Shown piece by piece: positions 1-8,400 of a DNA stretch of 64,000 bases. This DNA is from Defluviicoccus sp046348835. GTDB taxonomy: Bacteria > Pseudomonadota > Alphaproteobacteria > Rhodospirillales > Defluviicoccaceae. The DNA is taken from the NCBI GenBank assembly GCA_046348835.1, contig JAXMDM010000004.1, positions 434,001-498,000 of the forward strand. The letters are read 5' to 3'. The stretch's first letter is position 1. Each line of letters starts with the position of its first letter. The translations under genes and the position numbers were made by a program. Under the pieces are notes generated by a model. That model ran no database searches. It was not told the origin of the DNA and worked only from the letters and a program-made list of their open reading frames with translations.

Positions 1-136
1 GTGATGTTGCGTCGCTGGACCCGCCGTCGGCGACGATGACCTCGCACGCCATCGCCGAGCGCACCCTGGCAATCCCGTCGAGCAGTACCTTCAGCTGAGC
101 GGCGGCGTTCAGAGTGGGGATAACAACGCTCAGCAC
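1..136 (-). CDS. Family 2 glycosyltransferase, N-terminal part (truncated by window edge)
   Basis: Reading leftwards from a GTG at 136 gives 45 residues that begin VLSVVIPTLNAA and run into EVIVADGGSSDAT. This is the first beta strand and the nucleotide-sugar-binding start of a GT-A fold family 2 glycosyltransferase (SVVIPTLN, then VADGGSxD). A CAGGAA ribosome-site-like stretch lies about 10 nt upstream of the GTG. The rest of the gene is outside the window, so acceptor and product are unknown. An in-frame stop lies about 27 nt upstream of the GTG, so the start cannot be far off. Confidence 0.65.
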   Translation of the reverse strand, partial: MLSVVIPTLNAAAQLKVLLDGIARVRSAMACEVIVADGGSSDATS

Positions 137-384
137 GTCATGATGTTCCTGAGGCCATAAAGATTAATAGGTGATACCACCGCGATCGCAAAGATTACCT
201 TAACAGATCACCATTGCACTGTTGCCCAAAAACGACACCCGAGAGGGCTAACGGAAGGGAGGGGAACAAGCGCGGGGGGTTGCCGATTCTAGGCGATGCT
301 GTATAGTTCTTGTAATGTTCCCATGGTGGCGGACCGCTTGAAGCGGCGGCATTCTTGAAGTAATGCCGCGGAAGGTATGAAGAG
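137..384. other. Intergenic region between divergent genes
   Basis: About 250 bp between the divergently read glycosyltransferase and the radical SAM gene. Promoters for both must lie here, but I see no convincing -35/-10 pair, RNA gene or repeat. The ORFs that cross it in other frames have no recognisable content. Confidence 0.5.
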
Positions 385-1494
385 ATGCACCCGGCCGGGC
401 CGATCTCTCCGACCAAGGGACGGGGCGCCGTCGGCAATCCCCGGTCCCGCTTCGAGACCCACGATCACGAGCGGGTCGATGACGGTTGGTGGCAGGAGGA
501 GGAGCCCCTTCCGGCGCTGGAGACGACGGTCGCCAACGACGCGACCCGACGGGTGATCACCCGCAACAACTCTCCGGACATCCCGTTCGACCGATCCATC
601 AATCCCTATCAGGGATGCGAGCACGGCTGCATCTACTGCTATGCCCGGCCGAGCCACGCCTTTCACGGACTGTCGCCCGGGCTGGACTTCGAGACGCGAC
701 TGTTCGCCAAACCAAATGCCGCAGCGCTGCTTGCCGAGGAGTTGCGACGTCCGGGATATCGGCCGGCAACGATCATGCTCGGTGCCAACACCGACCCCTA
801 CCAGCCGATCGAGCGGCGAATGCGGATCACCAGGTCGGTGGTGGAGGTGCTGGCCGGATGCCGGCACCCCTTGGCGATCACCACGAAGTCGGCACTGGTC
901 TGCCGCGATCTCGATGTTCTCGCTGAGATGGCGTCGGTCGGGCTGGTGGCGGTGGGCATCTCGCTCACCACCTTGGATCCGGGACTCGCCCGGATCATGG
1001 AGCCGCGCGCAGCGTCGCCGACGAGGCGGCTGCGGACGATCGAGACGCTGGCCGGCGCGGGTGTTCCGGTGAGTGTGATGGCGGCGCCGATGATCCCGTT
1101 CGTCAATGACCACGAGTTGGAACGCATTCTTCGGGCGGCATCCGCCGCCGGCGCGGACGGGGCGAGCTGGACGCTCGTTCGGCTGCCGCACGAGCTGAAG
1201 GATTTGTTCCGCGAATGGCTCGCCGCTCACTATCCGGAGCGGACGGCGCGGGTCGAGGCGGTAATCCGCGACAGCCGGGGCGGGCGCCTCTACGACAGCG
1301 ACTGGCGAAGGCGGATGCGCGGATCGGGGGCCTATGCGGAGATGCTGGCGGCGCGCTTCGCCATCGCCTGTCGGCGGTTCGGGCTGGCGCACGGGGCGGC
1401 GGCGATGCGGCCGCTGGTGACCGACCTGTTTCGGCCCCCGACCCGCACCGACCCGCCACCCTCGGGATCCCAGCTCACCCTCGATCTCCGTTGA
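385..1494 (+). CDS. Radical SAM protein, PA0069 / spore photoproduct lyase-like family
   Basis: A 369-residue protein. The radical SAM cysteine motif is CEHGCIYCYARP near residues 78-89, within NPYQGCEHGCIYCYARPSHA, the signature of the family annotated as PA0069-type radical SAM (related to SplB). The three cysteines would hold a 4Fe-4S cluster that cleaves S-adenosylmethionine. The region MLGANTDPYQPIER is also typical. Substrate is not established for the family. A purine-rich GGAAGG lies 10-15 nt upstream of the ATG. The gene stands alone, convergent with the lipoprotein gene downstream. Confidence 0.85.
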   Translation: MHPAGPISPTKGRGAVGNPRSRFETHDHERVDDGWWQEEEPLPALETTVANDATRRVITRNNSPDIPFDRSINPYQGCEHGCIYCYARPSHAFHGLSPGLDFETRLFAKPNAAALLAEELRRPGYRPATIMLGANTDPYQPIERRMRITRSVVEVLAGCRHPLAITTKSALVCRDLDVLAEMASVGLVAVGISLTTLDPGLARIMEPRAASPTRRLRTIETLAGAGVPVSVMAAPMIPFVNDHELERILRAASAAGADGASWTLVRLPHELKDLFREWLAAHYPERTARVEAVIRDSRGGRLYDSDWRRRMRGSGAYAEMLAARFAIACRRFGLAHGAAAMRPLVTDLFRPPTRTDPPPSGSQLTLDLR

Positions 1495-1514
1495 CGGAAG
1501 GACGTGTCCCCGCG

Positions 1515-1829
1515 CTATCCCGGGGGGGAAGGCTGCGTCTTCCCCTCGGCAGGCGGCGGTGGGGGGACGCATTCGAAGGTGGAGACGTTGGTTGCGGTGA
1601 AGGCGGTCTGCCATGAGGGCTGGCCTGCCCGGGTGGCGACCAGTTCCGCCACCCGTCCGAACCGGGCGCACTCGCTCTGTGCCCGCGAAAAGGCCATGCT
1701 GGAATAATAGCTATTATATTGGATGACCACCTGGTCTTCGGTCGCATCGACCGTCGTGCAGCCGGCGACGCACGCGGTAGCGCCGCCCAGAAACAGCGCG
1801 GTGGCGAGTCGTCGCCGGCTACCGGTCAT
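1515..1829 (-). CDS. Small lipoprotein of unknown function
   Basis: A 104-residue protein with a basic N-terminus (MTGSRRR), a hydrophobic stretch and a lipobox ending at VAGC (Cys24), so it should be a lipid-anchored periplasmic protein. The mature part has a Cys pair (near 53 and 87) and a proline-rich tail. The ATG at 1829 overlaps the stop codon of mch as ATGA, so the two are translationally coupled. I do not recognise a family. Larger ORFs that include this frame extend back through mch and are not real starts. Confidence 0.7.
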   Translation of the reverse strand: MTGSRRRLATALFLGGATACVAGCTTVDATEDQVVIQYNSYYSSMAFSRAQSECARFGRVAELVATRAGQPSWQTAFTATNVSTFECVPPPPPAEGKTQPSPPG

Positions 1830-2890
1830 GCGACACTCCGCGGTACGAGCACCGTGTAATCCAGGTCGAGGACGACGGCAGGATCGTAGGTCCCTTCCGC
1901 CGTCATCAGCGGAAACTCGGCGCAGGGCTTGTCCTTGGTGGCAATGGTACGCAGCCGCAGCGCGCCGACGTCGCCGCGCCCGGGCAGGGGATGCTTCTCC
2001 GTCACCTGCGTCCAGGCATAAATGGTGTTGCCGGCGAAGGTCGGGGCGACATGACGGCCGCCGTTGATGGCGGCCACCTTGAAGGCGTTGGCGAGACCGT
2101 TGAAGGACAGCGACCGGGCGAGGCTGATAATGTGGCCGCCGTAGATCAGACGCTGGCCGAAGCGGCTCCCCTTCTGCATCAGCTGGTCGAAATGGACCTT
2201 TGCGGTATTCTGATAAAGGCGAGTGGCGATCATGTGCTCGGCTTCCTCGATCGTCATGCCGTCCACATGGTCGATCTTCTCGCCCGTCTCGTAGTCCTCC
2301 CATGTCGCCGGGCTGCCCGCCAGCACCCGGTTGTAGCCTCCCAGCTCCAGGTTCGCCGGCACGATCAGTTGGTCCACCGCCACCGCTTCGGCGAGCGTGG
2401 GAACGACCGGCTCGGGCGCCGGCGCTGCTTCATCGCGTTTGCGCACCATGACCCAGCGACAATAGTCGAGGACCATGGCGCCCCGCTGATTAACCCCGGT
2501 GGAGCGCACGTAGACGACGCCCGACTTGCCGTCCTTGTTCTGACGGAGGCCGATCACCTTCGAGGTCGTCGCCAGCGTGTCTCCGGGATAGACCGGATCG
2601 CCAAAGCGTCCCTCCGCATAGCCGAGGTTGGCAACGGCATTCAGGGAGATGTCGGGGACCGTCTTCCCGAACACCATGTGAAACGCCAAGATGTCGTCCA
2701 AGGGGGCGCTCGGCAGTCCGATGTGGCGGGCGAATTCGGACGAAGAGTTGACGGCGAAGCGGACGCCATAGAGCCCGGTGTAGAGAGCCGTATCTCCGTG
2801 CGAGACCGTGCGCGGCGTGGCGTGCACGATCTCCTGCTCCAACCGGAAGTCTTCGAAGTAATTACCGGGATTGGTCTTTGTCTTGATCAT
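1826..2890 (-). CDS. mch: Mesaconyl-CoA hydratase (beta-methylmalyl-CoA dehydratase)
   Basis: A 354-residue double hot-dog MaoC-type dehydratase. Start NPGNYFEDFRLEQEIVHATPRTVSHGDTALYTGLYG and the later LIYGGHIISLARSLSFNGL are characteristic of Mch from the ethylmalonyl-CoA pathway, which interconverts mesaconyl-C1-CoA and beta-methylmalyl-CoA. It lies 27 nt downstream of the methylmalyl-CoA lyase gene on the same strand. That lyase uses its product, and this context strongly supports the call over a generic enoyl-CoA hydratase. It ends in an ATGA overlap with the lipoprotein gene. Confidence 0.92.
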   Translation of the reverse strand: MIKTKTNPGNYFEDFRLEQEIVHATPRTVSHGDTALYTGLYGVRFAVNSSSEFARHIGLPSAPLDDILAFHMVFGKTVPDISLNAVANLGYAEGRFGDPVYPGDTLATTSKVIGLRQNKDGKSGVVYVRSTGVNQRGAMVLDYCRWVMVRKRDEAAPAPEPVVPTLAEAVAVDQLIVPANLELGGYNRVLAGSPATWEDYETGEKIDHVDGMTIEEAEHMIATRLYQNTAKVHFDQLMQKGSRFGQRLIYGGHIISLARSLSFNGLANAFKVAAINGGRHVAPTFAGNTIYAWTQVTEKHPLPGRGDVGALRLRTIATKDKPCAEFPLMTAEGTYDPAVVLDLDYTVLVPRSVA

Positions 2891-2917
2891 TTCGGTCGTC
2901 TTTCTACCGCCGCGCCA

Positions 2918-3961
2918 TCAGAAGCCATACGCCTGGGCCATCTCCGGGTCCTTGCGCGCCACCAGCTTCGCCAGGTCGACGATGACCTTTGCCTGCTTCC
3001 AGGTGGCGTCGTCTTGCATCTTGCCGTCGATCATGGCGACGCCCGATCCATCCGGCATCAGTTCCAGGATCTTCTTGGCGAACAGCACCTCGCCCGGGTC
3101 AGGGCTGAACACGCGCTTGGCGATGGCGATCTGGTTCGGCGCCAAGGACCAGGCGCCGGTGCAGCCCATGAGGAAGGCGTTGCGGAACTGGGCTTCGCAG
3201 GCCGCCTCGTCCTTGATGTCGCCGAACGGTCCATAGAACGCGCGAATGCCGTTGGAGACGCAGGCGTCGACCATCTTGGCGACGGTGTAGTGCCAGAGAT
3301 CCTGCTGCGAGAACGGCCGCGTGCTCTGACCTTCGACCGGATCGGCGAGGACCCCGTAGAACGGGTGGCCACCGCCGACGCGGGTCGTCTTCATGCCGCG
3401 GGAGGCCGCCAGGTCGGCCGGTCCCAGGCTCATGCCGTGCATGCGCGGGCTGGCGGCGGCGATCTCCTCAACGTTCTTCACCCCTTGCGCCGTTTCCAGC
3501 AAGGCATGGATCAGGATCGGCTTCTTCACCTCGTAGCGGGCCTCAAGCAACGCCAGGTACTGATCGACGAAGTGGATGTCCCAGGGCCCCTCCACCTTGG
3601 GGATCATCATCACGTCGAGCTTGTTGCCGATCCCCTTGACGATCTCGTTGATGTCGTCCAGCACCCACGGGCTGTTCAGCGCGTTTACCCGCGTCCACAG
3701 GGCGGTATCGCCGAAGTCGTTGGCGGCGGCGACCTCGATGAAGCCGGCGCGGGCCGCCTCCTTGGCGTCGGCGGGAATGGCGTCCTCGAGGTTGCCCAAG
3801 AGCACGTCCACCTGGCGCGCCATGTCCGGTACCCGGGCCCTGATCTTTTCCATGTGGGGCGGGAAGAAGTGGATCATCCGCTCCGGTCGAACCGGCAGTT
3901 CCCGCACAGGTTCCGGTGCGCCCGCCGCGAGCGGCTTGTAGAACTGGCTCGGCAGTTTCAT
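2918..3961 (-). CDS. mcl1: L-malyl-CoA / beta-methylmalyl-CoA lyase
   Basis: A CitE-like (HpcH/HpaI aldolase superfamily) protein of 347 residues. Seen: the start region FYKPLAAGAPEPVRELPVRPERMIHFFPPHMEK, the acidic motif LLGNLEDAIPADAK, the metal-site helix region LETAQGVKNVEEIA, and LGPADLAASRG. It cleaves beta-methylmalyl-CoA to glyoxylate and propionyl-CoA, and malyl-CoA to glyoxylate and acetyl-CoA. The chosen ATG at 3961 has a strong GGAGGGG site just upstream; a longer reading frame back to 4042 lacks family similarity. It is the first gene of an mcl1-mch-lipoprotein operon. Confidence 0.92.
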   Translation of the reverse strand: MKLPSQFYKPLAAGAPEPVRELPVRPERMIHFFPPHMEKIRARVPDMARQVDVLLGNLEDAIPADAKEAARAGFIEVAAANDFGDTALWTRVNALNSPWVLDDINEIVKGIGNKLDVMMIPKVEGPWDIHFVDQYLALLEARYEVKKPILIHALLETAQGVKNVEEIAAASPRMHGMSLGPADLAASRGMKTTRVGGGHPFYGVLADPVEGQSTRPFSQQDLWHYTVAKMVDACVSNGIRAFYGPFGDIKDEAACEAQFRNAFLMGCTGAWSLAPNQIAIAKRVFSPDPGEVLFAKKILELMPDGSGVAMIDGKMQDDATWKQAKVIVDLAKLVARKDPEMAQAYGF

Positions 3962-4013
3962 CGCCCCCTCCTCAATTTTTTTGCGATTGATGGCGCGAAT
4001 ATCGCCGGCGCCT

Positions 4014-4042
4014 TGCCTACCACCTATGCCGCAATGCGTCAA
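4014..4042 (-). promoter_or_regulatory. Candidate sigma70-type promoter for mcl1-mch
   Basis: On the minus strand TTGACG (4042-4037) and TAGGCA (4019-4014) are separated by 17 nt and lie about 50 nt upstream of the mcl1 start. The -35 box is good and the -10 box is weak. Prediction only. Confidence 0.3.
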
Positions 4043-4084
4043 ACGCCCGGGTCAAATGACCCGCGAGCCCCTGCCATGGACGCG

Positions 4085-4771
4085 TCAGTCGGTTGCCCAC
4101 ATCCGCACCAGGTTGGCACGGACATTCGAGAGCTGGTGGTATGGCTTGCTGTTGGCCGCCACATCCTGCGCCCACTGGGTGACCTGGGCCAGTTCCCACA
4201 GCAACGACCGCTTGCCCTGGTCCTGGACCATGCTCTGGATCCAGGTGACGCCGACGAGGCGTTCACCCGTGGTGACGGTCTCGACCCGGTGCAGCATTGT
4301 CGTCGGATAGAGCACCGCGTGCCCGGCCGGCAGCTTGATCGACTGCTCGCCGTAGGGTGTCTCGATGACCAACTCGCCCCCTTCGTAATCGGTGGGCTCG
4401 TTGAGAAACAGGGTGATCGACAGGTCGAGGCGCATCGGCACCGGCCACCGCCGGATGGGATTGTCGATGTGGGTGCCGTAGCCCATCCCGGCGCGATAAC
4501 GGGACAGGATCGGCGGTTGAATCGCCTTCGGCAGGGCGGCGGTACGGAAGGTTTCGCTGCGGTTTAGGGCGCCGATGATCACCTGCGCGACTTCTTTGTG
4601 CAGGGTCGTGCGGGTGGAAAGCTGCTCGTTCCGCTTGACTTGGATCGCCGCCAGCCCCGGCGAACTCTGAGCCCCGTCGACGAACTCGCCGCGGGCGGCG
4701 GCCTCGCGCAACGCGCGCACCTCGTCGGCGGTCAGGATTTGCGGCAGCCACAGCAGCATCGGCGCTCTCAA
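4085..4771 (-). CDS. piuC: PKHD-type Fe(II)/2-oxoglutarate hydroxylase
   Basis: A 228-residue protein of the PiuC/YbiX family. The iron site reads THID (near residue 100) and a distal histidine in TTMLHRVETVTTGERLVGVTWIQS, with the 2-oxoglutarate-binding arginine in TGERL. The PKHD fold is a prolyl-4-hydroxylase-like double-stranded beta helix. Family members often sit beside TonB-dependent siderophore receptors; none is visible here. A second in-frame ATG four codons in (MLLWLPQILT) fits family N-termini slightly better. Confidence 0.85.
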   Translation of the reverse strand: MRAPMLLWLPQILTADEVRALREAAARGEFVDGAQSSPGLAAIQVKRNEQLSTRTTLHKEVAQVIIGALNRSETFRTAALPKAIQPPILSRYRAGMGYGTHIDNPIRRWPVPMRLDLSITLFLNEPTDYEGGELVIETPYGEQSIKLPAGHAVLYPTTMLHRVETVTTGERLVGVTWIQSMVQDQGKRSLLWELAQVTQWAQDVAANSKPYHQLSNVRANLVRMWATD

Positions 4772-4961
4772 AATCGGGTCCTCGGCAAAAGACTACCCGG
4801 CTTGCGCCGGCGTCTCAATCGGCGTGACCGATGCGACCGCGCCGCTGGCTGTGGGATATAGGATTAAATTCTTGTAAAATCCAATTTATCTGTTTATCAT
4901 CCCACGATACTTGCGCCCGCCGGCGGGCATCCTCGCCCGACCGCCGTCTGGAGTCTCGACC
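4772..4961. other. Divergent intergenic region
   Basis: Separates the leftward PKHD hydroxylase from the rightward response-regulator operon. It holds an AT-rich block (about 4850-4905), unusual against the GC-rich background. GTGGGAT (4851-4857) and ATCCCAC (4898-4904) form an inverted pair that brackets a predicted promoter. Confidence 0.45.
4872..4900 (+). promoter_or_regulatory. Candidate promoter of the two-component operon
   Basis: TTGTAA (4872-4877) and TATCAT (4895-4900) are spaced by exactly 17 nt in an AT-rich island upstream of the small ORF, response regulator and kinase. The -10 box is followed by ATCCCAC, the right arm of an inverted pair with GTGGGAT at 4851, which could be a regulator site. 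Prediction only. Confidence 0.45.
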
Positions 4962-5063
4962 ATGCCAGTCCAACCGGAGAACGGGCTCTGTCGGCGCACC
5001 ATCGCGAGCGAGCCGCACGCCCCCAGCTGTCACCCGGCCCGCCTGGGGAACCGTGCGGGATGA
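4962..5063 (+). CDS. Small ORF (33 aa) translationally coupled to the response regulator
   Basis: ATG at 4962 is preceded by GGAG at suitable spacing and opens a 33-codon frame (starts MPVQPENGLCRRT). Its TGA overlaps the response-regulator ATG as ATGA at 5060-5063. It has no recognisable domain and no membrane segment. The overlap and ribosome site argue for translation, either as a leader that couples translation or as a small protein. It could also be chance. Confidence 0.4.
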   Translation: MPVQPENGLCRRTIASEPHAPSCHPARLGNRAG

Positions 5064-5482
5064 CCGGGCGACGCCTCCTCATCTGCGACGACGAACCGGC
5101 GTTCGGACGCTTTGTCCGGACGGTCGCCGAAGGGCTCGGCTACCGGGTGCTGGTCACCAACACCGGCAAGGCCTTTATCGCTGCCTACGACACGTTCCGG
5201 CCGACCACGATCATCCTCGACATGATCATGCCGGAGATGGACGGCCACCAACTCGTCCTGTGGCTGGCGAAGCGCCATAGCAAGGCCAGGGTGATCATCA
5301 TCACCGGGTTTGTGCCGGACTTCGCCAACGAGACGAAGGTGCTTGCCAGACAACAGGGCCTTCGTCCCGTGGTCATCCTCAACAAGCCACTGCCGCTGGC
5401 GCGACTGCGCGCCGTTCTCGGCGAGGAGAGCGATCGGTCGGAGCCGGACGCAACCACCAGCGGCCTCGATGCCAACGACTGA
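5060..5482 (+). CDS. Single-domain response regulator (CheY-like receiver)
   Basis: A 140-residue receiver without an output domain. The acidic pocket is CDDE (Asp10, Asp11), the phosphoacceptor Asp54 lies in IILDMIMPEMDG, Thr82 in IIITG and Lys109 in LNKP. The final 20 residues are polar and disordered-looking. It ends 1 nt before the ATG of the multi-PAS hybrid kinase, so the two form one operon and the receiver is a probable phosphorylation target of that kinase. No DNA-binding domain is present, so it should act by protein contact or in a phosphorelay. Confidence 0.85.
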   Translation: MTGRRLLICDDEPAFGRFVRTVAEGLGYRVLVTNTGKAFIAAYDTFRPTTIILDMIMPEMDGHQLVLWLAKRHSKARVIIITGFVPDFANETKVLARQQGLRPVVILNKPLPLARLRAVLGEESDRSEPDATTSGLDAND

Positions 5483-5483
5483 C

Positions 5484-8400
5484 ATGGGGCGCCAGCGTCG
5501 GGTGCGGCGGCAGGCGGCGAGGGCAATAACCGGTATGCGGCTGGCCGTAGGCATGGGGATCGCGCACGCAGCCTGGGCGACGGCCGTCGCGCTCACCAGC
5601 CTTTCCTATCAGGGCGAAGCACCGCTCGGCGCGCTCACCCTCGTCGTCGTGGCGAGCGCTCTCCTTGGCACCGCCGGCTACGCGGCCGGACTTGCCCGGC
5701 GGCGAAAAGGCGAGGGGCGATACCGGGTGTTGTTCGACCACATCGGCGCCAGCGTGGTGGTCTTCGAGGTGGTGGGCGATGCCGCCGATTTCGTCATCCG
5801 CGATCTGAATCGCTCGGCGGAGGTGAGCGATCGTATCTCTCGCGGTGCGGTGATCGGGCACAGCCTGTTGGAGGTCTATCCCGACGCCGCGGCGACACCG
5901 CTGAAAAACGGCTTGCTGGCGGCGTGGCGAAGCGGGCAGCCGCAGGCGGTTCCTACCTATCGCTACGAGGGCGGCGGGACCGATGCCTGGCGCGAGGCCT
6001 TCATCTATCACCTGCCTCATGAGGAACTGGTCGCGGTATTCATCGAGGTCAGTGAACGGGTTCGTGCCGAGGCGCGCCTTAGCGAGAGCGAGGAGCACTA
6101 TCGTGTCCTGGTCGAGAGGCAACCCGACCTGATCTGCCAGTTTCTGGCCGATACCACGCTTACCTTCGTAAATGGGGCGTGCTGCCGCTATTTCGGCCGC
6201 AGCCGGACGGAACTGATGGGCAGTCGTTGGATCGATCTAATCCCCGCCAATGAGCGCGCCCCCTATCTCGCCCCCATCGCGGCGATAACGCCGGAAGCGC
6301 CAGATGCCATGTGTGAGCGGTGGGTGAACGGCCCCGACGGCACCCGGCGTTGGTATCGATGGCACTTTCAGGGCTATTTCGACAACGACGGGGTCCCGAT
6401 CAGCTATCAGGCCTTCGGAACCGACCTCACTGCCCGCCGCCGCGCCGAGGAGGCGCTGAGCGAAAGCGAGGGACTGCTCAGCGCCGTACTGGATCATGCC
6501 CCGGCGCTCATCTCGATCAAGGACGCGGAGGGGCGGGTGCTGCTCGCCAACCGGCATTTTGCCGTGCTGGAGGGACCGTCTCTGCAGGATACCGGCGTCA
6601 AGAGCCTGTTCGACTCGTTTCCCGCCGGCCGCAGCGAGGACATGACCCAGAGCGATCTCGAGGTCCTGGCGACGGGAGAGCCGTGCGAGATCGAGGAGGA
6701 GTTGTGCCACTACGACGGCACGGTTCACACCTATCTGACGATAAAATTCGCCCTGTGCCGGGGCGACCAATCGTTTGCCATCGGCACCATCCGCACCGAC
6801 ATCACCCGGCGCAAGGAAGCGGAAGGCGCATTGCTACGCAGCGAAGAGCGGCTGAGCCTGGCGCTCGAAATCGGCGAAATCGCCACCTGGGACTGGGATC
6901 TGCGCGCCGGGCGGGTGGTCTGGACCGATCAATACTGGGCCATCTTCGGCTTGACCTCGGAGCCGGATCCGCCGGCATCGGTGAGCTGGTGGCGGGACAG
7001 CATTCATCCCGAGGATCTCCCGCACGTGGTCGTCCTCCTCGCCGAGTCGCAAGCGTGCCGCACGCCCTACTCCGCCTCCTACCGCATCATCCGCGCCGAC
7101 GACCAGCGGGTCGCCTGGATCGAGGAGATCGGCCGCTATCTCTACGACGAAAGCGGTGACGCCGTTCGGATGATCGGCGTTTTGCGCGACATCACCAAGC
7201 GCAAGGAGGCGGAGGACGAACTGAGGCGCAGCGAGGCCCGCTTCCGCGGCACGTTCGAGAATGCAGCGGTCGGCATCGCCCATCTTCACCCCGATGGCCG
7301 TTGGCTCCGGGTCAACGACAGGCTGTGCCAGATCGTCGGCTATAGCCGCGAGGAACTGCTGGCGCGGACATTCCAGGACCTCACCCATCCCGACGATCAT
7401 GCCGCCGACCGGCGCTGCCGCCGTCGAATGAAGTTCGGCGAGATCGCCTCGACCCGCATTGAACGGCGTTACATCCACAAGGACGGACGGGTGATCTGGG
7501 TGAACCTGACGCTGGCGATCCAGCACGACGACGACGGCGCCTCGCTCTATTTCATTACCGTCATCGAAGACATTAGTGCCAGGAGGCAGGCGGAGAAGGA
7601 GCTCAACGAGAGTCGTCTCAGGACCCGGGCGCTCATCGATGCCAGTGAAGACGAGATCATGCTGATCCAGGCCGACGGCACCGTCCTCGTCGTCAACGAC
7701 GCGGCGGAGGCGGCGCTTGCCTCCCATGCCAGCGGCACGCCGGCGGTCGGCCAGAACATTCGCGCGTTGATGCCGGAGCCGTTGGCCGACGAGAGACTGC
7801 GAGGCGTCAGCGAGGCCGCCCGGCGTCGGACCGCCGTGCACTGGGAGAAGACGGCCGGTAGTCGGTGGCAGGATATCTGGATCTATCCGGTGGTCAGACG
7901 GGATTCGCCGGTCCGCGAAGTGGCTTGCTACGTTCGCGACGTCACCCAGCGCCGCCGGATCGAAGCGGAGATCCGCAAGCTGCACCAGGCGATTCACCAG
8001 AGTCCGGTATCGGTGGTGATCACCGATAAGGACGGCAACATCGAATATACAAATCCGAAATTCTGCGAGGTGACGGGCTATTCACTGGAAGAAGCGAAGG
8101 GCAATAATCCGCGTATTCTGAAATCCGGCCACACCGATCCGAAGGAATATGAGGTGCTATGGCAAACGATCACATCGGGTCAGGTATGGCGGGGCGAGTT
8201 TCACAACCGGCGCAAGGATGGGGGGTTGATCTGGGAGCTGGCCTCGATCGCACCGATCAAGAACGAGCTGGGTGAGGTCGCCAACTTCGTCGCACTGAAG
8301 GAAGATATCACCAAGCAGAAGGCGCTCGAGCAGGCGATAGAGCAAACGCAGCAACTGCAGGCGCTCGGCCAGCTTACCGGTGGCATCGCTCATGATTTCA

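Noticed and set aside
1991..4567. 858-codon rightward ORF opposite mch, mcl1 and the dioxygenase
   Set aside because: Antisense to three genes with clear families. Its translation is His/Arg/Gly-rich without any domain. Long antisense frames are expected in this GC-rich DNA.
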